This document shows, one piece after another, positions 47,161 to 58,964 of a stretch of 64,000 bases of DNA (the stretch's first letter is position 1; each line of letters opens with the position of its first letter). The notes beneath the pieces are model-generated. The model was not told the origin of the DNA, searched no databases, and saw only the letters and a list, made by a program, of their open reading frames with translations. Both the position numbers and the translations under genes were made by a program. Location: positions 1 to 64,000 of the forward strand of contig NDFF03000016.1 of NCBI GenBank assembly GCA_002150815.3. The letters are read 5' to 3'. The DNA comes from Grammothele lineata. Its lineage: Eukaryota; Basidiomycota; Agaricomycetes; Polyporales; Polyporaceae.

Positions 47161-48435
47161 AGGTCAGGCCCTCCCCATCTCCAAAATCACCAACGCCATT
47201 GCGCAGGCGATCCCCAAAACCCTCTGGTCGACGTTCGACGCTTGGGACCGTGCACCCGCGCGTTCATGACCACCGGCACCTTCTCCAAGCTCCGCGCACG
47301 GACGTTCACTATCAACGGGGGGAGAGTTCCGTATCGCGGGCATGATTCACCTCAACATGGGTCCCGCCGCGAGCAGCGGGCAGCTGCACGCGATCCTTCT
47401 CAGATGCTTCGTAACCGATGCGGTATCTCCCAAAAGCTTGTAGTCGCGGCTGATACACGCGGTCGACCGGAGCTTCAACTCGATCAGTGTCGACGGAGAT
47501 ATGTCGACAGACGACACGATCGTGGTCATGGCGAACGATGCTGCGGCAGATCCTGCAGAAGTGGAGATCAACAAGGAGCGCGACCCTTAGGCGTACGAAG
47601 TCTTCAAGCAGGAACTCACGAGCTTCGCGGCAGAGCTCGCCCAGCTTGTCGAAGTTGTCGTCCGTGATGGAGAAGGTGCGACCGAGTTCGTCACTGTCAC
47701 GGTCGAGGGTGTTCCCACGTACGAGGACGCGGACGCGATTGCTTTGAAGAAACCGACTTCGGCGCTGGTCAAGACTGCACTGTATGGCGAGGATGCGAAG
47801 TAGGTCTTCTTGCGTGCGAGCGCCCATGCATTGCTGACAATGTCTCCATGCCAGCTGGGGTCGCGTTCTTGCTGCTACAGGCTCGATTCCTGTCTCCACC
47901 CCCATTGACCCCACCCGTGGAAATGTCTCTTTCGTTCCCGCGGACGGCACTGCTCCCCTCCCCCTTCTTGTCGAGGGTGAGCCCGAGAAGGTTGACGAAG
48001 ACCGTGCTCTGGAGATCATCTCGCAGGAGGAGTCGAGGACATGGAGACCAGGGTTGAGCTGGGTCTGGGTTCTGCGAGCGCTCAGTACTGGACTTGTGAC
48101 TTAAGTGTAGGCCCTGTTCGGCAACGGAGTTTCGAGTTGAGGTACCGCTACCCGCCCGCCAAACAAATAGACGCGCAGTCGAAATCTCGAGTAACGGTCG
48201 GCCCAATCTACTAAATAAGGGGCGAAGTAGCGCTACCTGGGGAACTCTACTCCGTTGCCGAACAGGGCCTAAGTGTTGGGTGTCAAACTTGAAGAGATAG
48301 GTGCTCACAGCTTTGTAGGATTAACGGTGACTATAGGACTTGATGTATCAATAATATGATAGTCTCAGCATGCGAATGTGATTTTGGAAGCGTCGCGAAA
48401 TCATGCACGCTTGTTTATGATGCTATCACTGGATT
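47160..48435 (+). pseudogene. Pseudogene part 2: 3' copy of the acetyltransferase gene
   Basis: It matches about 38,965-40,096: LPISKITNAI, IPKTLWSTFDAWDR, FSKLRARTFTING, then a frameshift in the GGR-VPYRG region. The beta-chain part follows ([32 protein letters not shown]). A TAG interrupts the frame at about 47,588-47,590 (ERDP*AYEV). The intron between EDA and WGRVLAATG is retained, so the copy arose from DNA rather than from a spliced transcript. The last intron carries a MITE-like insertion, and matching 3' flank continues to about 48,435. Confidence 0.92.
48108..48271. mobile_element. 164-bp MITE-like element inserted in the pseudogene
   Basis: Perfect terminal inverted repeats of 23 bases begin TAGGCCCTGTTCGGCAACGG at 48108 and end with the exact complement at 48271. 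The flanking AGTG (48104-48107 and 48272-48275) is a likely 4-bp target duplication; a TA duplication with GGCCCTG termini is the alternative reading. The intact gene lacks this insert at the corresponding site in its last intron. It has no coding capacity, so it would need a transposase from elsewhere. The family is not assigned. Confidence 0.9.
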
Positions 48436-49135
48436 TGCGAGGAATAGCATTCTAGCCGCATTTCGACCACAAGCTGTCTGAGTGACCAACTGGATTCTCA
48501 GCACCTTGGCCTTCGTTCGACTCTCGACTCTCGATTACTAGTACTAGTGTGCAGCGAATACTGAGATGCTCACGATATATTGAAAGTGTAAGGTGTTGTC
48601 TACCGCAGCATCCACGCCACGTCCGAGGCATGTCAAATATGCGCCTATAATGCGCGCCTCGAAATATGCTTTAAGCTGCACATCTTCTCACCTGACTGCT
48701 GGGCTCCCCGCCTTAGGAATGCGACCATCTGCTCCACCCCTCAGGTTACGGCAGGGCTAGGCTGCCCTCTGTGTTCATGTGCTTGCCCGGGCTGAGACCG
48801 TTCCAGAGTGTGGCCTGTTCGGCCTACTGCTTGCTTATCGCTCGACGGTCAGTGCCAGCGTAGGAGGCGCAGGAAGGGGAGTGTCGCGTGGGGCAGCCTA
48901 TTTATGAGCGCGCTGTTTGTGGCTGTTGACGCGTCTCGGCAATACCGCCATAATGCCAGGCACCGTACTGCCCGCGCCAATATATTACACCACGTCAGTA
49001 GCTGCGCCCTGTCCATCGTCTCCCACCGTTCCCCTGCTGTACATCCACGCTCCTTCCTCTCCCGACGAACCTACCTCGACTCTATACGCAGCTTCCCCCT
49101 CACCCCTCTCTTCTGTGTTCGCCGTCGCCTCCAGC
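48436..49135. promoter_or_regulatory. Intergenic region and promoter of the 49.1-kb gene
   Basis: The distal part is unassigned. From about 49,005 the sequence is shared with the pseudogene leader at 46,630. A pyrimidine-rich run (about 49,095-49,135) precedes the start codon. No TATA box is placed with confidence. Confidence 0.5.
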
Positions 49136-50526
49136 ATGGGTTCCGCGCAGAGCTTCATCCCCGCCGCCGCCGTCCTCGTCGCAGGCGCCGCCCTCTTTGG
49201 CTACACCCAGCTCGCAAAGACCGCCGCGGTGTCCCAAGGCCCCTCCTCTGCCTCCGCCTCCACCTCTGCCTCCGCCACGTCCTCCAAGAAGCCCAAGTCC
49301 AAAAAGAAAGCGGCCGCGACCGCGGGAACTGGCACGGACGCCGACGGGCCCCCGAAGGAGAAAGCGGGTCCCCTAGGCCCCCTCGCCGCCGCCGTCGAGC
49401 CCCAGGTTGTCTCCTTCCCCCCCGTCGTGCCGGGCGGCTTCGACGCGCCCGAAGCCGGCTCAGAGCCCGCGGAGCGGCCGAAGCCCAAGAAGAAGAAGAA
49501 GGCCAAGAAGGCCGCCAGCGCTGCCGCGGCGGCGGCGTCCGCTGGGGCCGACGCGGACGCGCAGTCCGAGTCGTCCGCGACCGCCCCGGAGACCTCTGCC
49601 GCTGCCGCCTCGGGTGCGCGTGGTAAGGGGGGCCGGCGCAGCGGCGGGGCGGGGCTGGACGACGGGGGGTGGACGCGGGTGGAGACGAAGAAGACGGCGC
49701 GCGGGGCGGGTGGGGCCGCGGCGGCGCAGAAGGGCGGGCTGGAGGGCTCGACGAGCGACGCGGGGGTCACGACGTCCGTGACGGGCACGGGCAACTCGTC
49801 GCCGGTGACGGAGCGCACGGAGGAGCTCGAGGAGGGCAGCCACCTGGCAGACTCGGTGGACTCGGTGCCCGAGAACCGGCGGACGCTCGCGGAGAAGCTG
49901 CTGCCCAAGCCGCGCAAGACGGGCGTCGAGGAGTACGTGTCTTCGTCTCTGCCGCCACCTGTCTGAGTCTGGGGAGACTGACTCGAGTGCGTCCAGCTTG
50001 CTCGAGGAGCCGGACTACCCGCAGCTCTCGCGCGTGATGCGCATCAAGCCCCGTCCGGACGAGAGACCCGCCGCCGGCTTCTCGTGGGCCGACTACGAGG
50101 ACGTCGACGACTCGCGCGGGACCGCGAACGACGCGGACGGAGAGGACGATGGCGGCTGGGGCGTCGTGAAGAGCCGGAGGCCAAGTGAGTTCAGGTTGCC
50201 CTCGCTACGCTGCTTCGTCTCTCGTATGTGGCAGATGCTGATGGTCGTGCTGTTCAGAGACCACAAAGACCCCTTCGCAGCAGACCCCGACGGTGCAGAA
50301 GGCCCCGGAGACGCTCACAAAGAAAGAGCGGCAGCGCGCCGCAAAACGCGAGGCCGAGAAGGCGGCCAAGGCGGACGCAGAGGCGGAGCGGCAAGCCACG
50401 CTCAAGAAGCACATGCGCGAGCTCGAGAAAGCACGTATTGCCGAGCAGCCGAAGAAGGGCTCAAAGGTCACCAGCGGCGGCATGTCCGCTTCCGTCGACG
50501 ACAATGGGAAGCTCGTCTGGCAATAA
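49136..50526 (+). CDS. N-terminally membrane-anchored Lys/Ala-rich protein, conserved-looking C-terminus
   Basis: Exons 49136-49932, 49988-50184 and 50258-50526 total 1,263 nt, 420 aa, in frame. The start MGSAQSFIPAAAVLVAG opens a hydrophobic segment (about residues 9-24) fit for a signal anchor, and the rest should face the cytosol. The middle is low-complexity Ala/Ser/Lys (KPKSKKKAAAT, KPKKKKKAKKAA). More ordered motifs follow: DDGGWTRVETKK, AGFSWADYEDV and DDGGWGVVKSRR. The C-terminus is a charged coiled-coil-like helix (LTKKERQRAAKREAEKAAKA) ending SGGMSASVDDNGKLVWQ. WTRVE/WGVVKS patches plus a basic helix suggest a ribosome- or RNA-associated ER protein; this is a guess and no domain is named. 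Its 5' half is duplicated at 46.6-47.2 kb. Confidence 0.85.
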
Positions 50527-50770
50527 GTTATGCATATGCGCTCCGGGGATAGGGGAGGCACAGGGTTCGTCTCTTCCGCATGCCTCCACCACGTCGTGTT
50601 CCCCCAACGCACCATTATTCTGTTACATACCGCACATATACCATCGTTAGTCGTTTCTTCGCCATACAGTATCACGCATACGCAGTGCTCTCCGGGACCT
50701 TTCGCGCGGAAGAAGTCGTTCAGCTGTATCTAGTATTCCCCGAGTTCCCTAATGCATCCCCATGCCTTCG

Positions 50771-52764
50771 TCACCGCTGCGTGCCTCCCATACTCTGCAA
50801 CAACCTCTGCACCCCCGTCCCCACCATCCCGGCCACACCCTCCCCGAGAGTCCGTGCATTGCTCAGGCCACGCGCGAGACTAGCAATCCCGTCCGCGGCG
50901 GCGTTAACTCCAAGCTGCGCCCCCGAGACCACACCCCTCCGAGCGTTGCTCCCCGCGTTGAACATAAGCGCTGCCTTGACAGAGTCGAGCTCGTTGAGGA
51001 CCTCGAGGCCGACGGAGCGCGCCCAGACGACGGGCTCCGCGGTGGACGCGTAGAGCTTGTGCAGCTTGTCACACGCGGACATGACCTTGTGGTTCTCGAA
51101 GTACCTCTCGCGCGCGTAGGGCAGCAGCGCGGTGCGTGAGCCTTGGTGGGGTATGTTGCGTCAGCTCTCGGATGCGCGCATATAGGGACTAAGGGAGATA
51201 ACTACCGATGTCTCCCCCGTTGAGCACGGTCTTGTGTATGCACCGGAAGAGCGACTCGACGTCGCCGAGGCCGAGGTTGAGGCCTTGTCCGGCGAGTGGG
51301 TGGATCGTGTGCGCGGCGTCACCAATGAGGACTGTACGCGCGCCTGCCCCGTCGCCGATGTATTCGTCCGCATGGTTGTACCTGAGGGGGAAGCAAGCAA
51401 CGGAACCCGGCTGGATGGAAGTGACTAGTGGCGGGAGCGCGTCCGCGTCTGGGGGAGGCACGCCTTCCGCGTTTGCTGCAATAGAGTAGGCTGAACGCGA
51501 GTCGATGCCATGTGAGCGTTCCCGCCATGAGATTTCCTCCGCGACTTGCTGCGGACTCAGCGAGGTTTGGCTGCTAGCTGCGTCTAAAATGGTGTTGTGG
51601 AGATACCGCAGAGATACCTCGGGTAACCGGAAAGCAGCGTTGATCATGTTTGCAAGTACGGCAGGGTCAGAAGCGAGGAGCGCCTTGGCTAGGTGAGGTT
51701 GTGTAGACCAGACGAGAGATGAAGCAGTGGGAGACAGAGGTAAGAAAGCGATGGGTCCTGTTGGAAGGAATCGCTGATACGCAACGGTGTTTGGGGGCTG
51801 GAAGGATGTTCTTGGGTGGTGGAACATGGTAGCCACAATGGCCGTCGTGTCGTATGCCCACCCGTATGACTGGATGCCAGCATATGCACGTACTGGAGAA
51901 TTTAACCCATCCGCGCCAACCTAATGCTCGCTGAGATGCAGTGGGAAGGGCATACACAGAGAACTCACAAGTAGCCTAGCGCGTAGCACGCGACCGTCGG
52001 ACAGATGCACAAGTGGCCAACCACCGCCTTCCCGTTCCTCCCGTACAATTGTCTGTACCTTGACCTTGTCGACTAGGCCCACCGACGCATTGCTGTCCAG
52101 GTGTCTGAGGAGAGCCCGTTGGAGGTTGAGATTCTCCGTGAGCCGGGCCATCTGGCTCGGCGAGTCCAGACCTGGGAGACCATCTTGCGTAGAAAACGTA
52201 ATGCGCGCATCCGACACGCCATCCCAAACCTGAGGGGTACCCAGTCAACCTTCAAGGGCTTCGTGTACGGGCAAAGGTCACGACCAGACGCACCTGCATC
52301 TCCTCTATGGGGCACGAGCGTCCATCCTCGGCGTGTGCCCATGCGCCAATACCTTCCGGAGACCCTTGAATACCATAGTGCTGTTACAGAAGGACATGGA
52401 CGCGCACCGGAGAGGAAAGACTGGGATGCATTCGTGATGGAACTGACGCGGTTGGAGAATGTGCCCGGTTCCGGCGACCAAGAGCGGACCTTGTCGAGGT
52501 CCCCGGCTTCGACGAGCGTAACGCGCAGCGCTTCGCGGACCAGACGTTCCGAGCCTTAACCACATAAATGGAGCGTATACGGGGGGAATGCAGACAGACG
52601 AACGTACTGAGTGCGCTCGCGAGAGCTAGTCCCGCAGGCCCTCCGCCGACAATGACGACGTCACTCTCCTGGGGTACGGCCGAGGCCATACCTCTTGTGC
52701 TCGCTATCCGAAAACATTTGGCGTGTCTTGACAGGATTCTGGCCTTGGTGCTAACGCGATGCAT
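50771..52764 (-). CDS. COQ6: Ubiquinone biosynthesis FAD monooxygenase Coq6
   Basis: It hydroxylates the aromatic ring (C5) of coenzyme Q precursors on the matrix side of the inner mitochondrial membrane, as part of the CoQ-synthome. The start at 52764 gives MHRVSTKARILSRHAKCFRI, a typical presequence. Then comes the FAD-binding VVIVGGGPAGLALASALS, LVEAGDLDKV, TFSNRVSSITNASQSFL, GIGAWAHAEDGRSC and the family mark EEMQVWDGVSDARI. The second FAD motif is VLIGDAAHTIHPLAGQGLNL, and the tail includes HKVMSACDKLHKLY and AADGIASLARGLSN. Five or more short introns are visible, for example 52607-52555 after SAL. An in-frame upstream ATG at 52821 is possible but dilutes the presequence. It converges on the gene at 49.1 kb with 244 bases between stops. 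Confidence 0.95.
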
Positions 52765-53388
52765 GAGGAGACTGGGGCATGAGGAAGTAGAGAGCCGGTG
52801 GCTGTCGGCGGGGGCCATCATCGTCAATGGGCGCTCCGTCGGGCCGTCTGGCCCAGGTCAACCGCGGCCACAGCGGCCACAACTTCAACTTGAACGACCA
52901 GGCCTTCATCTCACTGCGACCGCGCTCTCTGGCGCGACCTGTTCCCAACGACGATGCACGGTAAGTTGTGCAAATCCAGCCAAGGGGTCGATGCAGCTCA
53001 TCCACTCACCGCGAAAGTTCGGACACAGATGTCAAAGAAGCCCGCTCTATCAACGACAATAACTGTCGCCGCAATAGGTGGATACGGACGTGAGGCACCG
53101 ACAGTTATAGTGTTTCGTCGCCCTATGAGGCACCCATAATAACGTCTCTATCGAAACGTCTACAAGAACAACAATAGGTACTGTGGGCGCGCGCACTCGT
53201 TGCAACGTGAGTGACAATGTCTTATACTCGAAGAGCGCCGTCGCTAACACCAGCTGCCACAGGTCATGCTTCCTCACGGCCAGCCATGACTACAATGATC
53301 TCAACTTCTGTGCAGACATTGTGGCTGTATGGAATACATACATTCCATACTCGTCCGGACCCGAATCGTATACTATCCCAGTTTCCCG
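52765..53388. promoter_or_regulatory. Divergent region between COQ6 and the 53.4-kb gene
   Basis: It holds both promoters and leaders. An ATG at 53287 opens a different frame (MTTMISTSVQ) that is probably not used or belongs to an alternative first exon. No clear promoter element is seen. Confidence 0.45.
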
Positions 53389-55423
53389 ATGCGTCTCTTC
53401 ATGGTTCCCTCCTTCAACTCCGCGACTCTCCCATACGGTGCCGGCGCGCCGCATGGGGATGGCCTCCCTGCGCTAGGTTTCGCCACCGCCGAGAGCGGTG
53501 CCGCGAACGCCGCCGACCTTCAATCCTGGGATCTCCTCCAATATGAACCTGCCCTCAATGTTACGAACCTCACGAACGCTACTACATCGTATAGTAGTGA
53601 CGCCCATAATTTCGACCCGCCCGCACAGTTTACCAACATCGTCAGGAGTTCTCAGAACTCCACCTCTACCTCCGGGGCTCCCTTCACCTATCCGTCCGGC
53701 CAGTCACAGCTTCGTACACGGCCAATCGTCCCCATTGACGTCACCCCGCAACCTTCTGTTCCGCAAGTGACTGTTTCGCAGCACTTCACTGCGTCTGACT
53801 TCCCTGTGTCGACGAGCGGTAATCATCTGCCCCATTTTCCACCGGGATCTCAGGTCGTCCTAGGATGTTGGGTGTATCCTGACGGTAACGCAAACGGGCC
53901 GGGATACTTCCAGCCCCTCGGCGACGAGCACTTGATCAGCGTTCTGGCAGGTTGCGGCTATGCCGTCACTCGTGCTGAGCCCTATGGCGATCCCTCTGCC
54001 CCATTGATGAACAACGGGCAGCCGCCTCCCAGCTTAGCGCAGAGTGTGGAACAGAGCGGTATATCCTCACAACAGTGTGAGGTATGTATTGTTATCCGTG
54101 CGAGATGCCGAATGCTCAATCATGCATCTATGTGTTCAGCTTCGTGAACCTTCCGTCCTGTATGACACCGGCGGGCCTGCAGCAACACCATCTCTCCAAG
54201 CCACGCAAGTGCATTCCATGGCACCTAGTTCTATACCGGAGGCCGAGTTGTCAGGCATCGGCAATGTACGCTCTTCCCTGTTCGTTTATGCTTTCAAACA
54301 CTCACTGTCTTGACAGCAATCCAGCTCTACATGGAGCAACTTGTGGAACAAGTTCAAGGGAAGCAGGACCGCCCCTCGCAAGTCGGCGTCGGTGTATCCT
54401 CCAGCGACTGTCTTGTCTCCACGCGAAAACGCTTCTTCCTCTACATCATCCCAAATGCCTCATACTCCACAAAACCTCCGCAGACTCCACTATGTAATTC
54501 CAGATCAAGCATCCCGCCCCTTGAACACGATTCCCATTCAGGCACAACTTCCTCCAAGTACGGATGCGGCCACGTCAGGTCCCTCCGTCAGCCGCGTCGC
54601 CGCTACCAATGGGCCTCCTCGGCGAGGCCAGGCGTTTCCCCAGCAGCCGCAACTGTCCAGAAATCTCATGCCCCCTCCGCCTTCCGCCGTTTCACCAACA
54701 GTTCCTCTGATGGTCGGGACTAGCATGGCGGGACCTTCTACCCATGCTGCCAGCCATGTGACCGCCTCCGGCCACATCGCTCAGCCAACGCCCAGGCCCC
54801 GTTCGCTCGCACCACACACGCTCGCGCCGAGGGATCAGTTTCTCGCCACCAGTTCTCCTCTCGCCGCCAGTCCGTCCGATTCCATTGTGTCCTCTCCGAT
54901 GTCGGTCCTTAGGCGGAAGCGGCGCGCGAGCACACTCGACGAGTTTGCGTCGAGCCCGGGCGACTGCTTCCCCGCCACTCCAGACACGGGTTGCACCACA
55001 CCGTCCTCCGCTGCGTCCACGCCGGCGTACGAACGCGGGCGGAGGTTGGATCCGTGGGAATTTGCTTCGTCGCGTTCTGCGCAGGGCAGCCGCGCCACTT
55101 CAGCCGCGTCAGAGAGGGAGCCTATTCCGAACCAGCCCGGGGACGTGTGGGATTTAAACGCATGGCTGAAGCCAGCGGCCAAGGGCAAAGAAAAGCGGAA
55201 GGCCCGAAGAGCTCCTAAGAAAGCCGCTGAAGATACCTGGAACGTCAAGTTGCAGTCAGACGGTGCACACGCCTTTGTATATGATCATCGGAAACAACCA
55301 GTTGCTTCGTCGCACCCGGGGCACCCACCGAACGCAGTCGATGGGGAGCGGCCCTCCACCAATGAGGACCCCGGCCATCCGGCGAAGAAGCGCCGCAACA
55401 GAACGCTCGACGGCCCCTCATGA
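53389..55423 (+). CDS. Unrecognised Ser/Pro-rich protein with C-terminal basic patch
   Basis: Exons 53389-54081, 54140-54265 and 54317-55423 give 1,926 nt, 641 aa, in frame, with normal 50-58 nt introns. The likely start is MRLFMVPSFNSATLPYG; an ATG at 53401 or an upstream exon are alternatives. Ordered-looking pieces are FPPGSQVVLGCWVYPDGNAN plus GYFQPLGDEHLISVLAGCGY in the first exon, and TWSNLWNKFKGSR at the start of the third. The rest is disordered Ser/Pro/Thr with RRKRRASTLDEF and a terminal KKRRNR nuclear-signal-like patch. I recognise no domain; a transcription-associated role is only a guess. Confidence 0.75.
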
Positions 55424-57181
55424 GTGGTGGTTATAATGAGAATTCCTCGTCCTCTATGTGCCTCTCCTAATAGCTTGTCTCGTGGTGTGTCGGACTAATA
55501 GAAGTAAATGGACGTACGTGACTCTGCTTGTACATTATCAACGATCATCATGCCCTTCCAGACCTCTCATTCCATACACGTCTCTGTAGTCATTGCTGTG
55601 CTGTTGCTATCGCGTCTATCGATCTCAATTATACTGTAGTAGTAGGATCTGCTGCCAATACTCGTTTCTTGGCCGTTCATGCGATGATAAGGCCACGTCC
55701 GTCGCCTGTACCACTGGTAGCTAAGCGGCATGCTCGCGCCTTACCAATCAGTTTGTGAGGTTCTGGCTCATGGTATCGCTATGAGGCTATACATCACATT
55801 TTACGTGAATCTCAAGGCAAGTTCATAGTTACTTCGCGGGATCATGGCCATTTCTCTTTATCCCCCAGAGTGATTCGGGCGACACTCATCTTGGTACGTC
55901 ATATCTCTTGATATACCGAACTTTCAAGATGCCTCCTGACGGTGTCCAAAATTCGTTCCTGAAGGAACTCGAGTACAGATGAGTCATGTTATTTCCATCC
56001 GGCTCCACATTCCCTAATGACTATGACAACTTAAAGAAGTTGTGCCACGAACTCGTACCCTTGCGGCCACCTTCCGCGCCAAGTGCTGTTGTATGGGCGC
56101 TAATTGTCTTACCGATGTTCCCCTTTTGGAAGTGTGCTTGTAACAGCTCATACATACATAAGCGGCGTCTCTTCCCACTCTGCCCCTCCTACTGACCCCC
56201 ACCTTGTCCCTCTTCCCCTTCCCATGGTGACCCGCTTAGTTTTCCTTGTAGCCTCAGTACAAGGCAGCTAATATGACCATCCATTGAGCCGTAGCTCGCG
56301 TTCTAGCAGCCGTTATGCTTTGAGATCCACGGCCAGACTGTCACCGGACTTGACGACGTGATGTGAGGCTTAGGAAAACGTCGGCGGAAGACGGAGGACT
56401 TGCGTTTGTCAGGAGAACAAGTGGTTTAGAGCTCGTGTGCCTCTCGCCTCTCGGATGTACCAAGGTAAGTGGCAGTTTCCGCTTTAATCATAATCCGGGA
56501 TGTCAGCTCAATTCGTGATTATAGATGAATCTGCGAGGTGTTGGCGGCGGAAACATCACCACCGCCGTGTAGTCTACCCGATACCATGCTTCTCTTCCAT
56601 TCTCTCTGGAGGCAATACTTCCTCTAACAGAGACATGCGGCGAGTCTTCAGCACAGACCCGTATATCCCATTCGGGACGGGGCGAGCCAGATCGGTCTCA
56701 TCGAGCAAGTGCGCTCGGTGTGACGGATATGACTGTTCGGGACACCTTGCAGACCTAATCGAGGCCCCACACCGCCTCAGAGCTTCTGGGGCAGCTCGCG
56801 CTGGCCACTTCAGGCCAAGAAACGCGCAAGCGAGGAGATTCCCACCGATCGTCCAGGGTTGCGGTGAGACTAGGAGAGCACGTCAAACGGCGCCCACGAA
56901 CGCTCACCCGATCCGGACGCATTCTGGACAGAACGCACCGCCTCTGCTCGTGGTTCGGCGGCGCGTCCGCCGTAGCCACGCGTCCCGACGCGGCGGCGGA
57001 GAGGCAGAGGGCGTAACGGACTGGGTATTGTGACAATGCTATTGTGCTCGTCGGAGCAAAAGCCAGCACAGGGCGCCATCTCTGTTCTCACTTTCACCAC
57101 TTCTACATCTTTGTACTCGCCCTCATCTTCACGACATTGTAGTGCATCTTGACTACGAGAACGGCCGCCCTGGCGGTCGAA
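55424..57181. other. 1.76-kb intergenic region
   Basis: AT-richer flank after the 53.4-kb gene, then the promoter region of the next gene. Frames here, such as 56500-57033, look like chance openings. No RNA gene or repeat is seen. Confidence 0.55.
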
Positions 57182-58964
57182 ATGGCGCCGCAGAAGAAGA
57201 ACTCCGGCAAGAAGAAGAACAAGGGCAGAAGGCCGTACCCGAATTCGTTACAAGGCGCAGCGAACGATCAGGATCATAGGACGGTGAGCCTTGTATTGAA
57301 GGACCTGGATGTGGTTCGGACTCAGACTGACTTCACGTCCTCCGACAGTTTGTCCACTGTGATGGCAACGATGAAATATTTGAGCCCGCCGAATCCTCCT
57401 CACGCGACGTCACCAATTCTTCTGCTCCTCCTGTGAGTGTCACCCGCCTTTCACGCAATCTCTTAGTTTCTCATCTCCTTGGACGTCTTCACTTCTATGT
57501 AGAAGAAGAGACGATCATTCGTTCGAAAGACTAAGGAAGAACTTGAACCATGGGAGAAGGCTAAGAAACCGGCATTCAGGTTGGATGTTCCAGGTTTTGG
57601 TGCGTTACACCAACAATACTTTCCCGAACCCGAGCCTGAATCATGAACTACCCCGTGTCGTACACTTTTTGTGCCTAGGCACCTCGCGCAAGGCTTCTCG
57701 TACAGCCGGTAGTAGGCAGCATCAAGATGAGACTCGAAGAGGCCATCCGTCTCAGAGCTCGCTCGCTGTAGCGCAAGCCTGCCAGTTTCCGACCCCTTCA
57801 TCCGCGACTCCATTCGTACAAGGCGGTGGGATAATGGGTATGGTTCCCGAAGATACTCAACGCGTCGCCGCATTTCACGGATTCCCCTCGACGATCAACT
57901 ATGGCCAGGATTCCTCGGGACCTGAGAGTTTCCAGAGGTTCCCTGAACCATCCGTCGCTACCGCCTCCTGTGACTATCGTCAACACGCTCCCGGGGCGCA
58001 CGAGAATGACGTCACAACTTCTGCGTTCCTGGGCATACCGCGCGTGGATGGTGGGCTTCCCACCATATTTGACGAACCCCAAGGGATGTTCTCCCGTTCC
58101 ACAAGCTTGTCCAGTTCGTCGAGCTACCACTGGTCCCCGGAACGCTCCCTCGGTTATGACTTGACACAACAGCCCATTGGGAACACTCCCACCGGTTACA
58201 CTCCTCACTCGACAACGACGTATATGCACCCGGCAACCATTGCTCCTCATTCATTCCCACCGCTTCCTACGGCCGGCACGCAAGACCTGTCCGTTCCACT
58301 CAACCACTCTTGGGACAATCTACAGCCATATGATGCGGCGTTCATGCACCCGATCTCTACGCCGCTCACCTCAACGGCGGGCTTCCCATCCGCCACCGAG
58401 CGAAGGCCCGCCGCGCTGAGCTTAGACGCCATGTCTCTCGACCCCCTGTCATTCACCAGTAATGTGACGCAGCGTGGCACCTCAGGTGTCGCAACGTTAC
58501 CCTCGGCACCCACACTCAGAGACGCCGCTGGACCCGCTCCTCATTTCATGCACCAATTACCATCTGTCTATGGCGACTACGAGTGGTGGGACTCATCGGA
58601 TCATCGCCGTCCCTCGATTGAGTCCGAATCGAGCTCGAGCTCTCTCCTACAGGCGCTTGGCGGCGAGGAGGACGGTCTCAGCCAGGCGTATACCAACGCG
58701 GCAGCAATGTACACGCAATCCGAAGACTGGCTAGGCACACCTGCTCACGAGGAGAGTGCATCTACTGCGCCCCCCTCCAACGCTTTCCCTATGGAGCATC
58801 CTACGCAGGACTTTTATGGCTCGTCCCCTCGTACCATTCCTACGTGGAATATCCCGGAGACGTATGAACAGTCGTACTTGGCGTCTGGACAGTTCTCCAA
58901 ATACGAGAATCCAAAGCCAATAGGCGGTAGTTCCGCCCAATCTGATCTCACCCAGCATGAGTAA
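57182..58964 (+). CDS. Unrecognised disordered protein with basic N-terminus
   Basis: Exons 57182-57283, 57349-57432, 57503-57599 and 57679-58964 close in frame to 1,569 nt, 522 aa. The N-terminus MAPQKKNSGKKKNKGRRPYP is strongly basic. FVHCDGNDEIFEP and KKRRSFVRKTKEELEPW follow, then about 400 residues rich in Ser, Pro, Thr, Gly and aromatic residues (SSSYHWSPERSLGYDL, YGDYEWWDSSDHRRPS). Without the fourth intron the frame would stop soon after DVPGFGALHQQYFPEPEPES, so a truncated isoform by intron retention is conceivable. No domain is recognised. The composition (basic head, aromatic-Ser/Pro tail) resembles transcriptional activators, which is inference. Confidence 0.75.

Noticed and set aside
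47160..48435. A second functional acetyltransferase gene
   Set aside because: It lacks the 5' third, carries a frameshift and an in-frame stop, and is fused to a broken piece of another gene.
57503..57645. Short protein ending at GALHQQYFPEPEPES as the main product of the 57.2-kb gene
   Set aside because: A normal GTGCGT...CCTAG intron follows the GFG codons and opens a 428-codon frame, so the long form is more likely; the short form is kept only as a retention isoform.
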